From assembly GCA_905250115.1 (NCBI GenBank), contig CAJNOI010000056.1, positions 328,099 through 392,098 of the forward strand: a DNA stretch of 64,000 nt. The letters are read 5' to 3'. The position numbers and the translations under genes are program-made. This document shows positions 1 through 11,792 of the stretch, one piece after another. Below the pieces are notes generated by a model. The model was not told the DNA's origin. It ran no database searches and worked only from the letters and a program-made list of their open reading frames with translations. The stretch is from Adineta steineri. Its lineage: Eukaryota > Rotifera > Eurotatoria > Adinetida > Adinetidae. The first letter of the stretch is position 1. Each line of letters begins with the position of its first letter.

Positions 1-488
1 TACTGTCGCTAAACCCGCTTCATTTTTTGCTATTGGGATAATGCCAGTATAAACAACAATCTTTCCACCAGGTAAACAAAAAGCATTCTTTTCATTAGAT
101 TGAATAACACTAACCTAAAAGAAGATGAATGGAACTTTTTTTTTAAGAAAAAGAAAAGTAAATAATTGATTCTTACTTCCCAATTGTATTGCACAGTTGC
201 TTTTTCTGCAGCTGCTCTGGCAAGTCTATTTGTAACTCGTTTAACTAATTCAACATCTGGTCCACTTTGAACAATTTTAGCGGCTTCATCTCTTTTAACT
301 TGTGCATAAGCTTCTAAACCTAATCTTTGTTCTTGTTCAGGATCAATCCCAACACGAGCGACTCGACCTGTTTCAGGATTTGTTACTTTACTTGCTGTAT
401 ATAATTTAAATAAAACAAAACCAAGTGCAATCATTATAGGAGCTAATGTTAATGGAAGTGCATGTTTTCGTTCAAGTTTAACTGGCAT
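1..488 (-). CDS. M48-family zinc metallopeptidase, 5' part (runs off window)
   Basis: Two exons are visible, 488-177 and 114-1, joined by a 62-nt GT-AG intron in phase 0; the gene continues beyond base 1. The start at 488 gives a short basic N-terminus and one membrane segment (about residues 14-32). The following soluble part, with LGLEAYAQVKRDEAAK and then NWEVSVIQSNEKNAFCLPGG, is the typical run leading to the HExxH zinc site of M48 peptidases. It ends at NEAGLATV, just before where HExxH is expected, so the catalytic residues lie outside the window. The layout fits an OMA1-like or bacterial-type M48 membrane protease acting in protein quality control. The wording of the conserved blocks looks closer to bacterial M48 proteins than to animal OMA1, but that is an impression. 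Confidence 0.75.
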
Positions 489-1712
489 TTTTATTCAAAA
501 CAAATCTTTTAAAAAAACTATAAGAAAAAAAATATATTTGTTTTTGTTAATACAATCAAATAATCTCTTGTTTATATAAATTAAATATTTATTGATATTA
601 GAAAAAAGGGTTTGTTTTTTGTTGTCAAATATAATATAAACATATATATGTATTCTTTTCCTGTTTAAATACCTTTTTTTGACCGATCTAATATACAAAC
701 AAATCAACAGAGAAAATAGGAATAAATAAATAGATAAATGAACAAAAATGTGAACAATGGTCAAATGATAGAACTGATCAACAGAGGCCACTATATTCTT
801 TAATGGAATATTCTTTTATGTTCCATCTGTTTAATATAACATTCATTATCTAATACATGTAAACTTCAATATAAAAAGGATTAATTGATACTTTATTCTA
901 GAAAAACGTTAGTTTTTATTTAAATAAAATTATTTCTTCTATAAATCATAAATAACATACTTTTTCTCATCTACGAAAGAATTTTAATAAGAAAAAAAAC
1001 ATTTTATTTTATTTGATTGAGATTATTTAATGTAAATAGAATTCAAATACTTTTTTTTAATTCATCGAATAACATTTCTAACGTTATAGAGGAAAAGAAG
1101 ACGGTTTAAATATGTTATTGAAATTTGATCATTCAGTTGTAAAGTTTATTCCCAAATGAATAAAAGATAACAAAACTATCTAACAGATGTTTTTGACCTT
1201 ATAAAATAAGAGAATTTATTTCTTTTGAAAAATAAACTTGTTAAAAACAAAAAGATCTTTGTGTAATGTTCAAGTATTGAATTGTTTCTTTTTCTGATAT
1301 GGACTTATACATAAGTAGTGTTGAATTTCTTTTGATGTTTTTGTAAAAGATGATTTTGAAAAGTCTTTCATTGTATTGTTAAGTACGCAAAGAGAGAGAG
1401 ACGGAGAGGGAGAGGGAGAGGGAGAGAGAGGGCATGACCTCATCTGTGTTATATATTCGTCAGTCAGTTAAAAAAATTCAGTGGCTAAAATTTGAAAATA
1501 TGTTAGTTGACCGTTGTATAATGTCGATGAAGATTGGATAAAAAAAGAAACGAAAGGAAAATCATTGTTCTATAATTCTCTCTTTCTCTCTTTTCTTTCT
1601 TTCTTTAGATTCGTATATAAGTAGAGGTGAATCGGTCATCTTCAGGGTGTATATTCATTTTGTGAAAATTCTCTTCAATTCGTGTTAACTCAAACAAACA
1701 AACAAAGAAGCT
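489..1712. other. AT-rich intergenic region with GA microsatellite
   Basis: There is no convincing gene here. The 98-codon frame at 495-791 (-) is low-complexity Lys/Tyr/Phe-rich translation of AT-rich DNA. An imperfect GA/GGAGAG microsatellite occupies about 1390-1431. The right end is the promoter side of the claudin-like gene. Confidence 0.6.
1613..1620 (+). promoter_or_regulatory. TATA box of the claudin-like gene
   Basis: GTATATAA lies about 93 nt upstream of the ATG at 1713, follows a pyrimidine-rich stretch, and is in the right place for a core promoter with a short 5' UTR. Assigned by sequence only. Confidence 0.4.
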
Positions 1713-2357
1713 ATGTCGTTGGATCCATTTTTTCGAAGAATGACAATGATTGCAGGTTTATTTGCATTTATGGGTTGTATTCTTGGTATTGTTGCATTAG
1801 CAACTAATTATTGGACAATGGAACCTTTTATGACAAATGGTATGCCAATGCAAACAGCTAATGGAACTATGATGATGAATGAAAAACAAGAATGGAATTG
1901 GAATGTAAGTTTTTATATGAAATTTTAAATAATAATTATTTTTGGAATTATTTAGGGTTTATTTTATATGTGTACATCACGTGTAAATGTTCCATGTATG
2001 ACACGATTTTGGACAACAACATTTATCTTATGTTTATTAGGAATAATATTCTTATTAGTTGGAGGAATATTTTCTATGTGGGAAATGTTTCAAACAAGTG
2101 ATCGACGATTTGTTATTCCAATGTTTTATTTTGTTGCTTGTGTTTTAATGACAGCTGGATTATTTGATTATGGCGGATGGTCACGTCTTAATTCACATTC
2201 ATCACGTTCAATGATTGCTGCTATTGTTTTTGGTTATGTTGCATTACCTATTTCAGCTTTTATTGCTGGACGATATTCAGCTTATGATCGATATATTAAT
2301 AATGGTCATGTTCATAATGGACAAAAATATGTTCCTGCTTCAACAAATGGAAATTAA
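1713..2357 (+). CDS. Claudin/PMP22-like four-transmembrane protein
   Basis: Two exons, 1713-1904 and 1956-2357, with a 51-nt phase-0 intron, give 197 aa. The first membrane segment (about residues 11-32) is followed by an extracellular loop. That loop holds the family signature W-x-GLF-x-x-C-x(7)-C (NWNGLFYMCTSRVNVPC), equivalent to claudin W-GLW-C-C, and it spans the splice site. Three more hydrophobic segments follow, then a short polar C-terminus (KYVPASTNGN). Claudin/PMP22/EMP proteins are plasma-membrane proteins of cell junctions and membrane organisation. The loop is shorter than in vertebrate claudins and Met-rich near residues 35-55. Exact subfamily cannot be told. Confidence 0.72.
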
Positions 2358-3356
2358 CAAATACAAAATTAATCATCACAAATATCAAAAAAAAATTTGT
2401 CTTGTTTCGTGTTAATGTAGTTCTTGTTCATTGTTTTTTTTTTGTGTGTGAAAATATCTCAATTAGAAATATATTAAACAAATATATATTATAATATCTA
2501 TACACATTCTTTTATTCAAATTTCTCACAACGACATTATCACTTTGACATCACAGATGAATAAAATTGTGCACTTAAAAAAGCATTAGCTTCTAATACAA
2601 GGGATAACGTTGATCACTATCATTTAAAATATAACATAAATTTAATATTTATATGCTCGATTGTACCTGTAGAGGATAATTGCATAGAAATCATAAATCA
2701 GCTTATGATCACAATGAGACACTTTCCTGTTTATAATTTTATTAACTTTATCTTGTTTCCGTACTCTTGAATATATTCGAAATCGAATATAATGTTTATT
2801 ATTAATCGTATTAGATATATAAATAAGTCAAGTGAAACGATATGATTCTAATACGACTGTTTATGACATGTATAGATCGACCGTGTAATAATCATAACCT
2901 TGACGATGTATGCATTGTATTTTCTCAGCACCACTTCTACACACTCATACTAGACGAACAAAAACAAACAATGACATTTATTGGATTACCTTCATCTATA
3001 TTGTTCTTATATTTAATGAGGATAGAAGAGTCTTTCAATATAGACAATAAGAAAGCAATTGTTTATATCAATTAAATACGTCTCACAGTTAGATTGATTT
3101 AAAGTTAATGAATAACATTCTTGAAGGTTGTATACAATAAAATATGGACAGTTGTTTTATATGAACTGAGATATAATCTTATTAGCTTTAGGAAGAATCA
3201 GGTAAAACAATATCCTTATCTCGATACAACTGAAGTAAAAAATGAAGTTATTTGCATATAAAAAACAGAGGTAACATATAACAACCGTTTAAGAATTTTA
3301 TTTTATTGAAATTGAAATTAAAAAAAAAGAAGGTAAAACAATGAATTAAATTTAAC
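2358..3356. other. Intergenic region, nothing firm
   Basis: AT-rich sequence between two convergent genes (claudin-like + and FKBP -). A 77-codon frame at 2842-3075 (+) has no recognisable domain and ordinary AT-driven composition; I do not call it a gene. Confidence 0.5.
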
Positions 3357-4917
3357 TTATGCATCTTTGTCTTCATCGCTTGATACATATTCTTCAATCT
3401 ATAAAAAGAAAAGATAATTTTTAATAATAAATATAATCGAATATCTATGTCTACTAACCTTGGCTGGAGGATTTTTCTTGTCTGGTTTTTTAAAAAACGG
3501 ACTAAACATTTTGCCTTCATCGATTTCTGATACTTTCTTTTTTCTAATACATTCCTCAATAAGTTTTTTTGCAAGTTCATTATCTGGATTAACTTCAAGA
3601 ACAGCTTCAAAATCTTTAATAGCTTGATCATAATTATGTGTTGCTAATCGACATTGACCAAGACGAAAAAGACTTTTTTCATGTTTTTTATCATGAGCTA
3701 ATGCTGTTTCACATGATCGCCGACAATCAGCATAATTTCCAACTTTTAAATAACATAATGCTAAATTTGATTGAGAATGAAATTTTAAATTCCAAGATCT
3801 ATTTCTGTCAACTTCACTTGTTAATGATGCATTTAAAAGATAATGAAATGCTGTTTTATATCGTTTTATAGCAAGATCATAAAAACCAGCCTTCGAAAAA
3901 AATTAATATAATATATTAAGAATAAAAAATAATTTAAATATACTTTAACAAATTCATCAGCACGTTGTTTTAAAACATCTGCTGTTTCAAGTTTATCATC
4001 ATCACTTAATTGTCGTTCTTCTTTAGCCTTAAAATAAAAGAATTTTTTTTTCTTCTTATTATTATTTAATAATAAATATTCTTACTCGTTCTAATTTTGT
4101 AATAGTAACATCATATTCTACAGTTGCATCAGATGGAACATTATATTTTTTTAAATCTTCTATTGCTTTTCCTGTTAAACGTAATCGATCATGTTGACCT
4201 TTTGTCATACGAAATACAGAACGTTCAACACTAAAATAAAAGTTGATAAGAAAATAAAATAAAATCAAATGAAAACTTACGCAGCAGGAATATTTTGTAC
4301 AGCACCTGCACCAGCATAGAATGTAACCGTTCGTTCGTCGAATACTTCTCCTTTATTATATGTCCCTTTAATCATAACTTCAACAACAGAATCTTCATTT
4401 GTTGGTTCATATGCATCACCTTTTTTTATAACTCGTCGAAGAATAGTTCCATTTCTATCATCACTAATATCTTTTCCAATACAATCAATTAATTCAATTT
4501 CAAAAATAACACTTGTAGCAGATTCAACTTTTCCTGGGATTCCTTTTAAACCATATGCATATTTTGGTTTGGAAAAGAATTTAGCAATTTCACCACGTTT
4601 CATTGTTGCAACAGCCATATCCCATGCTTTTATAACTTCACCTCGACCCAAATTAAAACTAACTTTTTCATCTTTTTCTCGTGTATTTGCAAATACAGTT
4701 CCATCAACTAGAGTTCCAATATAATGAATTGTTACTTTATCATCAAACCATGGGGCTTCATCATCTGTACTTTCATGAACAATTTCTTTATATAAACCTA
4801 TGAAGACAAGAAAAATATTTTTAATAAATAAAATCAAGTCTATTTACATCCATCTTTAGCTGGAGTAATATCTTCACCATTGATTGGAATATCGTCTTTC
4901 TTTCTTAATGAAGGCAT
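3357..4917 (-). CDS. FKBP52-like immunophilin (two FKBP domains + TPR)
   Basis: Six exons: 4917-4848, 4797-4281, 4230-4086, 4027-3944, 3890-3459 and 3398-3357, giving 429 aa (human FKBP52 is about 459). Residues about 30-140 form the first FKBP domain with VTIHYIGTL, VIKAWD and KYAYG. Residues about 145-245 form a divergent second FKBP domain (VVEVMIKGTY, RMTKGQHDRL). A short helix then leads into three TPRs (ADEFVKAGFYDLAIKRY; SQSNLALCYLKVGNY; SLFRLGQCRLATHNYDQAI). The family consists of peptidyl-prolyl isomerase co-chaperones whose TPRs bind the Hsp90 C-terminus and help steroid-receptor and client maturation in the cytosol. In the first domain the usual FDSS (with its active-site Asp) reads FANT, so isomerase activity may be weak. 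The C-terminus is short and acidic. Confidence 0.88.
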
Positions 4918-5385
4918 TTGTAGAAGATTTATCTAAAAAAAGAATTTTTATTTTTTGACCATGAGAAATAATTTTAAAAAGATATAGTATACATACTTAT
5001 TTTATACGTTGATTTGATTAACAATAGTCTACATTAGACACGGTGACTGGTGTCCGTCATGCATCGTTTAACATTGTATGATAAAACAGGTACAATCCGA
5101 TTCGTAAATAATATAAAGTCATACTTTTTATTGGTTAATGTATTCACGATTTAATGAAAAAAACAAAACGCGAATTAGAACTTTCTAGATGAATTTGCAA
5201 TGAATATCGATATTTCGTTAATCGTTTATCTCCTTTGTTTCATTTCTATGAATTACCCACTATTAAATCAAAAAGAGATGATCGTGTCGAATAATAAAAA
5301 TATGTTCGTTATTTATAAAAATCGGTTAAGAAAAAAGCTTATTACATTTAAAAATGAAAATAAAATAAAATAATAAAGAAATCGT
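4918..5385. other. Intergenic, promoter side of FKBP gene
   Basis: Short AT-rich spacer upstream of the FKBP start and downstream of the acyltransferase stop. No conserved element recognised. Confidence 0.4.
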
Positions 5386-6807
5386 TTATTTCATGTCAAT
5401 TTTTGATAATTGATATTTCTTTGAATAATATTTAATCGCACGTTCAATTGGTTTTTCAGCTAAAACATACCAAATCGATGATATAATTTGACTGAAGATT
5501 AAAACAATCGGTAAACTAATAAGAGTAGCTTGTGTAACTGAATATGTTCTTAAAAATCTTAATGGACCACCAAATATTAATTCAAGTGATATACGTAAAT
5601 GAATAAGATAAACTAAATAACTTAATTTTGATATTGGAATCCATATTGAAGATGAAAGAAATGTTTTTATCCAACGAGAATGATAAGGATGTGTTGGTGG
5701 ACATAAGGCTGAAAATAAAATAAATGCTTGACCTAATGTAAATAATTGTCGACCAGTACCAACAAGAAATCTTAAAATAAAATCAGGTGGTGATGGTGGT
5801 AAATCAGATGATTGTAATAATGATAATAAATGAAGAAAAACTAATCCAAAGAAAAAATATTTTTTAAATCTTTTAGGTTTTGTATTGTTCGAATTGAGTG
5901 AATTTTGAATAATTTTAATTGCTAACATTGCTCCAATAATAAAACTTCCAATACGAGCATCTAAAGGTAAATACATTTGTTGCATAAAAAGTTTCATTGC
6001 ATTTGTTTCTTTATATTGTAATTGAAATGTTAAATTATAATTATTTTGTAACCAATGATTAAGATGAAGAGGAGATAAAAGTGGTAATGATGGATAATTA
6101 TATGCAACAGATCCGATTGGCATTGTTTCAGGATTAAATACAATTATACCTCGAATTATTGATATTATTAATAAGAAAAATAATGATTTAAAAATTGAAA
6201 TATATTTTCTTATTGAATAAAATAAATAAATAAATAATGGTAAGAGAATATGAACTTGCATATCAATACTAATTGACCATAATGGTGTTAAACTAAAATA
6301 CCAATATTCAAAGTCAATATAATTTTGAAAAAACATCCAAATATTTAAATTTCGAAAGAATTCAAAAATATAACTTGAATTTGGATAAAATGGTTCACCA
6401 AATACAAATAAAATTAAACTTGCTAATAATATTCCTGGCCAAAATCTTAATGCACGTTTTAATATTGATATTGGATATTCTCTTTGAAAAAATAATTCCA
6501 TTGAAGGAAAATATCTATTCCATTGTGTTATTAATTTATATGTTAATAAAAATCCCGATAACATAAAAAATGTTTCTAATGAAAATAACATATAATTTGA
6601 TAAAGCAAATGCTTTACTTTCAAGATATTTCACCCATTGACTATGTGGATAGGGTGAAATAAATGTTGTAAATATTGCTACTAAATGTAATGAGATTATT
6701 AACAGATTAGAAATTGATCGTAATCCATCAATTGGATGAAAATGATTGTCTTTATCATTTCGACGAGTGAACAACGAGCTAAAATCTCGTTGAATTTGCC
6801 AAAACAT
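5386..6807 (-). CDS. Acyltransferase-3 (NRF-6/OafA-type) integral membrane protein
   Basis: Single exon, 473 aa. It opens with the family hallmark FHPIDGLRSISNLLIISLHL (the His after the first helix is the likely catalytic or substrate residue), then SLETFFMLSGFLLTY. A later block LTPLWSISIDMQVHILLPLF corresponds to the W-x-L-x-E-x-Q-F-Y block of the family, with Asp/Met in place of the usual Glu. About ten hydrophobic segments follow to the end. The family (PF01757) moves acyl groups onto extracytoplasmic sugars or lipids; animal members include C. elegans NRF-6, linked to lipid transport. The N-terminal secreted NRF domain typical of nematode and insect members is absent, so this is the membrane core only. 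It lies head-to-head with the NCOA5-like gene, 276 nt apart, and may share a promoter region with it. Confidence 0.82.
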   Translation of the reverse strand: MFWQIQRDFSSLFTRRNDKDNHFHPIDGLRSISNLLIISLHLVAIFTTFISPYPHSQWVKYLESKAFALSNYMLFSLETFFMLSGFLLTYKLITQWNRYFPSMELFFQREYPISILKRALRFWPGILLASLILFVFGEPFYPNSSYIFEFFRNLNIWMFFQNYIDFEYWYFSLTPLWSISIDMQVHILLPLFIYLFYSIRKYISIFKSLFFLLIISIIRGIIVFNPETMPIGSVAYNYPSLPLLSPLHLNHWLQNNYNLTFQLQYKETNAMKLFMQQMYLPLDARIGSFIIGAMLAIKIIQNSLNSNNTKPKRFKKYFFFGLVFLHLLSLLQSSDLPPSPPDFILRFLVGTGRQLFTLGQAFILFSALCPPTHPYHSRWIKTFLSSSIWIPISKLSYLVYLIHLRISLELIFGGPLRFLRTYSVTQATLISLPIVLIFSQIISSIWYVLAEKPIERAIKYYSKKYQLSKIDMK

Positions 6808-7083
6808 TTCTCCTCACAAATTTCAAATAAAATAATTCTATTTTATGTAAAGAAACAAATGCGTGTATAATATGATTAAATAAACCAATAAAATGTGTTT
6901 AAATTAATTCTATAGAATCGTATATTCTATTTCGCAGACAAGATATGTAACATATCTATGCATTTCATTAATCGTTTTTCGAGCATGAATCATTAATGGA
7001 TTTGTTTTCAATGTTATAGAACTCGTTTGATTGTTTATTATTAGAATTTACTCTTTTTTTCCTTTTTCGTTTCTGTTTTGACA

Positions 7084-9808
7084 ATGTCTGATATTCGTCG
7101 AGATTATGATAGAAGTTTTTCAATAACAAAATCTACAATAAATAATGATAATCGAAAAGATAAAGATGATATCAATGGACATTATCATCAGAAAAGAACA
7201 AGTTCAACAAGATCAATTGATCAATCAAATTCTCAACGAACGTAAAATTTCAATTTTAATCTTTTACTTATTTTTTTCTTTTTTTTCTATAAAAATTTTC
7301 TTTAGATCAAATATTGAATCAAAAGTTTATGTTGGAAATGTTCCAACAGATAGTTTAACTGATAATGAATTATTAGAATTTTTTACATCATATGGAAAAG
7401 TTTCAGGTAAAATATATTCTTTTAAAAAATATTTCAAATAAATAAATGTATTTGTAGATATTCGAGTATATAAAGGTTATATATTTGTACAATATGATAA
7501 AATAGATGATGCAAAAAAATTAATTAAACAAGGTCAAACATCATTAATGCTTAAAGGAAATAAACTTGGTAATAACAAATCAAATGATTTATTTGATTTT
7601 ATTGAACAAATTTAGATGTTTTACCTGCTATGGAAGCAAATTCAAATAATAAAGATTCAACTTTCAAAGATCATAAAAGGTTTTCTTTTCTTTTTATTAA
7701 GACTTTCTTTTTTTTTATTTTTATTATTAAATTTTTAAAGACAATCATCAAGAAGTTCTCGTCGATATTCTGATCAAGATCGACATTCATCAAATTATGA
7801 AGCACCAAGAAAACGTTTTACATCAAAACATCAAATTGATGATCATCATCGACGAAGATCAAATTTTGAGTAAGTACATTGATTTGAAATCAAAAAGAAT
7901 AAAAGACATCGTTAATGAATAAGATTTACAACTAATATATTTGGATGAAGTAATTATAAAAACAATTTTCTCTTTTCTGCATTATAATTTGACACGATAT
8001 TATAATAAGAATAAAATTTGAATAATAATTCGTTATTACTTAATATGAAAAGTAAATCTAATAAATTGTTGTAGCGATGGTAATGTAATGGAAATCGATG
8101 ATAATCGTCGTATATCAAGATCTTCTACAAATATTATAAATCGATCTTCAAATAATCATTCATCTGATTCAATAATTCGTCATCAACAACAACATCAATC
8201 ATGTTATACAGTTTTAATTGGATCTGATGATCCAAGACAAATAATTGATTGTCAAATAATTCTTGTTAATCCTCGTCAAAGGTTTCATTGATTTTAATTT
8301 CAATATTAATAAAAAAAAGAAAATTATTCTTTTTAGAAATTATGGTGAAGAAATTTCTTCACGTCTTCGTTGTCATGGTCTTATAACATCAGTTGTACTT
8401 CTTCGAGAAGATTATACATTAGTTGAAGCAATTGAAAATGCGACACAAGAACAATGTCTTTATGGGATTATTGCAATGCCAATGCATGAGGAACGACGTA
8501 CAGCATCTTTTCATATTCTTTATGGACAAACAGAAGGTTTAGTTTTACTTTTATTTTCTAAATCAATAAATTTCTCTTTTTATTTTTATAAGAACATCGA
8601 AATTTAACATTAGATGATGGTTATCATATAATATTAACAAATTTTTCAACATACAAAGAACGTATTCGAAATGAAGAATTAAATGAAACATCTAATGAAA
8701 CAATAATTTATCCTCAATCAAAAGAATATAATAATAATAATAATCAAGATCAATCCATTTCATTAATAGGATCTACATTAACATTGGGAGATAAATTACC
8801 ATTATCAATGTTATTATGTCTTTTAGCTGATGGAAGACAATTAACATTAGATGAAATTGATCGTGTACTTGTTTATTTACTTGAAAAAAAAGCGAAAATG
8901 TTAACTTTACCTCAAGGAACATTACCACCATTACCTGTTCAATATGCAACGGCTAAAATTAATCATTCAACAGGTATTATAGTTTTTTTTTAATCAAAAT
9001 ATTCGACAAGAACTTCTATTGTTTTAAATTAATCTATTTAGATCAAAAATCTCATTCAACAACATCAGATCAAACATCATCTTCTGATTTATCTTCAACA
9101 ATAGCTGAACAAATTCGTCAAATTTTTTCAACAAATTTAGTTAAATCTTCATCTTTAAATTCAACTGACGAAATTTCTTCTATTCAACATTTAACACCTA
9201 AAAATGGTTTTGATTCCTTAACAGATAGAATGAAAAATGACGATACAAATAATTGTCAATCAAAAAATTCGAATTTAAAAAATGAAAAAGATTATAATAA
9301 TTATCAATCACAAGGAAATAATCATTTTCAAGAACAAGATAAAAATCAATCATCATTTTCTTCGTTTAAATCAAATTCAAATTCTTTACCTAATGTTACA
9401 CCTTCATTTCATTATTCATCATCATCTTCATCATCATCAACAATACCAACAAATACAACTTCTTCTCAAAATTCATTTGTTGCACCAATATTTTCTTCTT
9501 ATGATTCAAGAAATCAATCATTAACATCAAATTCTCTTTTAGAACAATCATCATCATTAGGAACATCGAATTTTGGTTGTCAGTCATCACAATATTTCTA
9601 TCCACCACCGTTATTACCACCACTACCATCGTCATTAACATCAATTCAAAATCAAAACCAAAACCAAAATCAAAATCATTACCCAACATTACCGAATTCA
9701 TCAGCAGCTGATGCCGCAGCAGCTATTTTTCAAGCATATTCACAATTCAATGCACGACCATCATCAGCACCTTCGATTAATAATCAACAACAGCAAATTC
9801 GAAAGTAA
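7084..9808 (+). CDS. NCOA5-like nuclear receptor coactivator with RRM
   Basis: Nine exons: 7084-7241, 7306-7406, 7458-7568, 7616-7679, 7741-7869, 8075-8281, 8337-8536, 8593-8973 and 9042-9808, giving 705 aa. After a charged N-terminus, residues about 54-125 form an RRM (VYVGNVPTDSLTDNELLEFF, RNP1-like KGYIFVQYD). An Arg/Ser-rich linker follows. Residues about 230-340 match the NCOA5 domain, which resembles the anticodon-binding domain of class II tRNA synthetases: CQIILVNPRQRNYGEEI, GLITSVVLL, RTASFHILYGQTEEHRN. The C-terminal third is Ser/Asn/Gln-rich with poly-Ser and poly-Pro runs. NCOA5 proteins regulate nuclear-receptor transcription and associate with RNA-binding complexes. RRM plus this domain is the NCOA5 architecture of invertebrates. 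Splicing is frame-consistent at every junction. Confidence 0.82.
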
Positions 9809-10275
9809 TATATTATGCAGTTATCAACCTGTTTATCGTTTTCTTTTTCTTTCTTTGTTAAAACTTTATTACTGTTACAAAACATATCATATCATGTCAG
9901 ATGAAAATATATAAATAAAAAAAAGTTTTCATACGAAACTTATCAAAATCAAATTTATCTCATCTTCTTGAATTCTGGAAAAAGAGACATTTTTTTATTG
10001 CAAAGCTTTATTAAATCATTTGATTCGGACTTTATATATTGCAGCGCATGCGGGTGTAGGAGTGACTTTAGGTGGATGGGTGGATGAGGATGTGGGTTTA
10101 TCTCCTTAACCTTCGCAGACACTTACACTCGACGCCACAACTACTCACACCAATACCTACACCCACACCCTATTATTAGTCAAACTAGGTAAAACTGCGA
10201 AGATTTGTTTAACTTTTAAAGTCTTTTTTTATTTAAGACACTAATTCAATAAAATTAATAGTTTTATGAGTGCAT
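9809..10275. other. Intergenic with telomere-like inverted pair
   Basis: Non-coding spacer between convergent genes. Its middle is the element at 10052-10171, listed separately. Confidence 0.6.
10052..10171. repeat. Telomere-like G-rich/C-rich inverted pair (copy 1)
   Basis: The left arm begins GGGTGTAGG and contains degenerate GGATGGGTGGATG. The right arm ends ACACCCACACCCT. The arms are mutually complementary in unit content (GGGTGT versus ACACCC), so the region could fold back. It lies beside the start of the tandemly duplicated segment; the C-rich arm and the following TATTAGTCAAACTAGG are repeated at copy 3 (13174-13261). Confidence 0.7.
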
Positions 10276-11566
10276 TTAGTGTGCTATATAAGATTTAATC
10301 GAAAGATTAATTACTGTATCCAGTATTGTTGCAGAATTAAGTTGAAGAAAAGTGTTAACTGGCTTCGTCATTATATAGTCGGCCACAATCGTATCACGTG
10401 TTGAACCTATACGTCTTAAACAACCATAGATGGGCCAACAAATAATACATAAACACGAAAGGCAACAGAAGCATTGAACCGTATGCGAATTCGCAAAACG
10501 GCTAAGTTGTGAAGATGAACGAGCGGCTATCTTGTAATTAAACTTCTCATAAGTCTAGAAAATAAATCGAAAATACGATTAATTATAATTTAGAATATTA
10601 GCTTCCCACTTACCACACTGACTCGATTTGGATAACCAGTAGATAGAACTAATCTTATAAGTTGACTTCGCAATTCTATTAAATTCCATCCATATATTTG
10701 TTTTTTCATAAGAATTTCTTTGACTTTCTTATTCGAAAGTGTATATTGTTCTATAGCATCTCTCAATGTAACGATTTCATCCGCTTCTATTGTCTCTACA
10801 GATGGCATAACCGCTACACGCCACCAACGTTCAGAAGTGTACGATGATAGATCAATAGAACATTTAAAATCAGTCACTTCAACGGCCTCATTTATACCAT
10901 TTCGCAAATTACCATTTGAATCGTAATAAAATTCACCTTCTTTAATGAGCTATAAGTAAGAAAGATAGAAAAACAAACATAATGATAAGACGAACATCAT
11001 AAAATATAAAAACATCAAATCTCGATACATTTTTCTTGTATCTATTCATCATGACATTACGTTCTCTTTTACTATATTTTACAAAGAACAACAGACGAGA
11101 GGAAAATGATCAGAATTTAATGAAATATTTATTTTGTCTCATATGCTAAAAATAGAATTACTTTGCGCTGATAACCACGAATAATAATTTTCACTTGTGG
11201 TTTTTCATTGAGATAGGTCATAAAATAAAGCCATAGTTGATCAGGATTTTTATCAATAAGTGAATTGAATGAAAGAACACGTTTCTCATCACGTTCTATT
11301 TCTACTGTTGATGCTTCTGTATATGGAGTAACATCAATATTATATAAAACAGCACCATTGGGTACAATTGATATATCAAAATAGTTTGGTGGTAAATCAT
11401 TAATGTTAGATGCAGATGGATTAGCACATGCATCATAAGTTGGCAGATTTTGATCATTGTTTGTTGGTAACATAGTTCTATCCGAAGTTAAAACTGGATA
11501 TTCAGGAACTGTCCACAATGATGAATTGTCTAATGGATGATTTTCAAAAGTTAAATTATTTGCCAT
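10276..11566 (-). CDS. Uncharacterised PPNYFD...YGWNL-family protein, paralog A
   Basis: Three exons, 11566-11162, 10949-10614 and 10554-10276, encode 339 aa. I see a polar N-terminus with LPTYDACANPS and LPPNYFDISIVPNG. A beta-rich middle follows (KIIIRGYQRK joined to a segment with YYDSNGN and VTDFKCSIDLSSYTSERWW), then LRDAIEQYTLSNKKVKEILM and YGWNLIELRSQLIRLVLSTGYP. The C-terminus is Cys-rich and hydrophobic (CFCCLSCLCIICWPIYGCL), perhaps membrane-contacting. The blocks YTLS..KVKEI....YGWNL and the hydrophobic end recall an uncharacterised family I associate mainly with fungi and protists; this is from memory and unverified. No function is assigned. It is the left member of a tandem pair with the gene at 13361-14619, with identical intron positions. 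Confidence 0.7.
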
Positions 11567-11709
11567 ATACGTTTCTTATGATTTTTTTACTCGTCGCGTG
11601 TCACAGTTTGATATCTCTAGACATGAAGTAACGGTAATGCTACAATTTCCATAAACATTTATAATATCTGTTTTGATTCATGCTTAACTATCTGTGTCTG
11701 ATATAAAAA

Positions 11710-11792
11710 AGGCACATATAATATAATAAAAAGTAAATATAATAAAACAAAAAGGAAATATAATATAACAAAAGATAAATATAATATAATAA
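11710..11792. repeat. AT-rich minisatellite, about 20-nt unit
   Basis: Units of the form AATATAATATAACAAAAGAT recur about four times with small changes. The block is absent from the matching place upstream of paralog B (about 14755-14765), so it expanded or was inserted after the duplication. It creates spurious long frames on the minus strand. Confidence 0.6.

Noticed and set aside
495-791. 98-codon minus-strand frame
   Set aside because: Lys/Tyr/Ile/Phe-rich translation of AT-rich spacer without a domain.
9282-9701. Overlapping frames on both strands
   Set aside because: Low-complexity shadows of the Ser/Gln-rich tail of the NCOA5-like gene.
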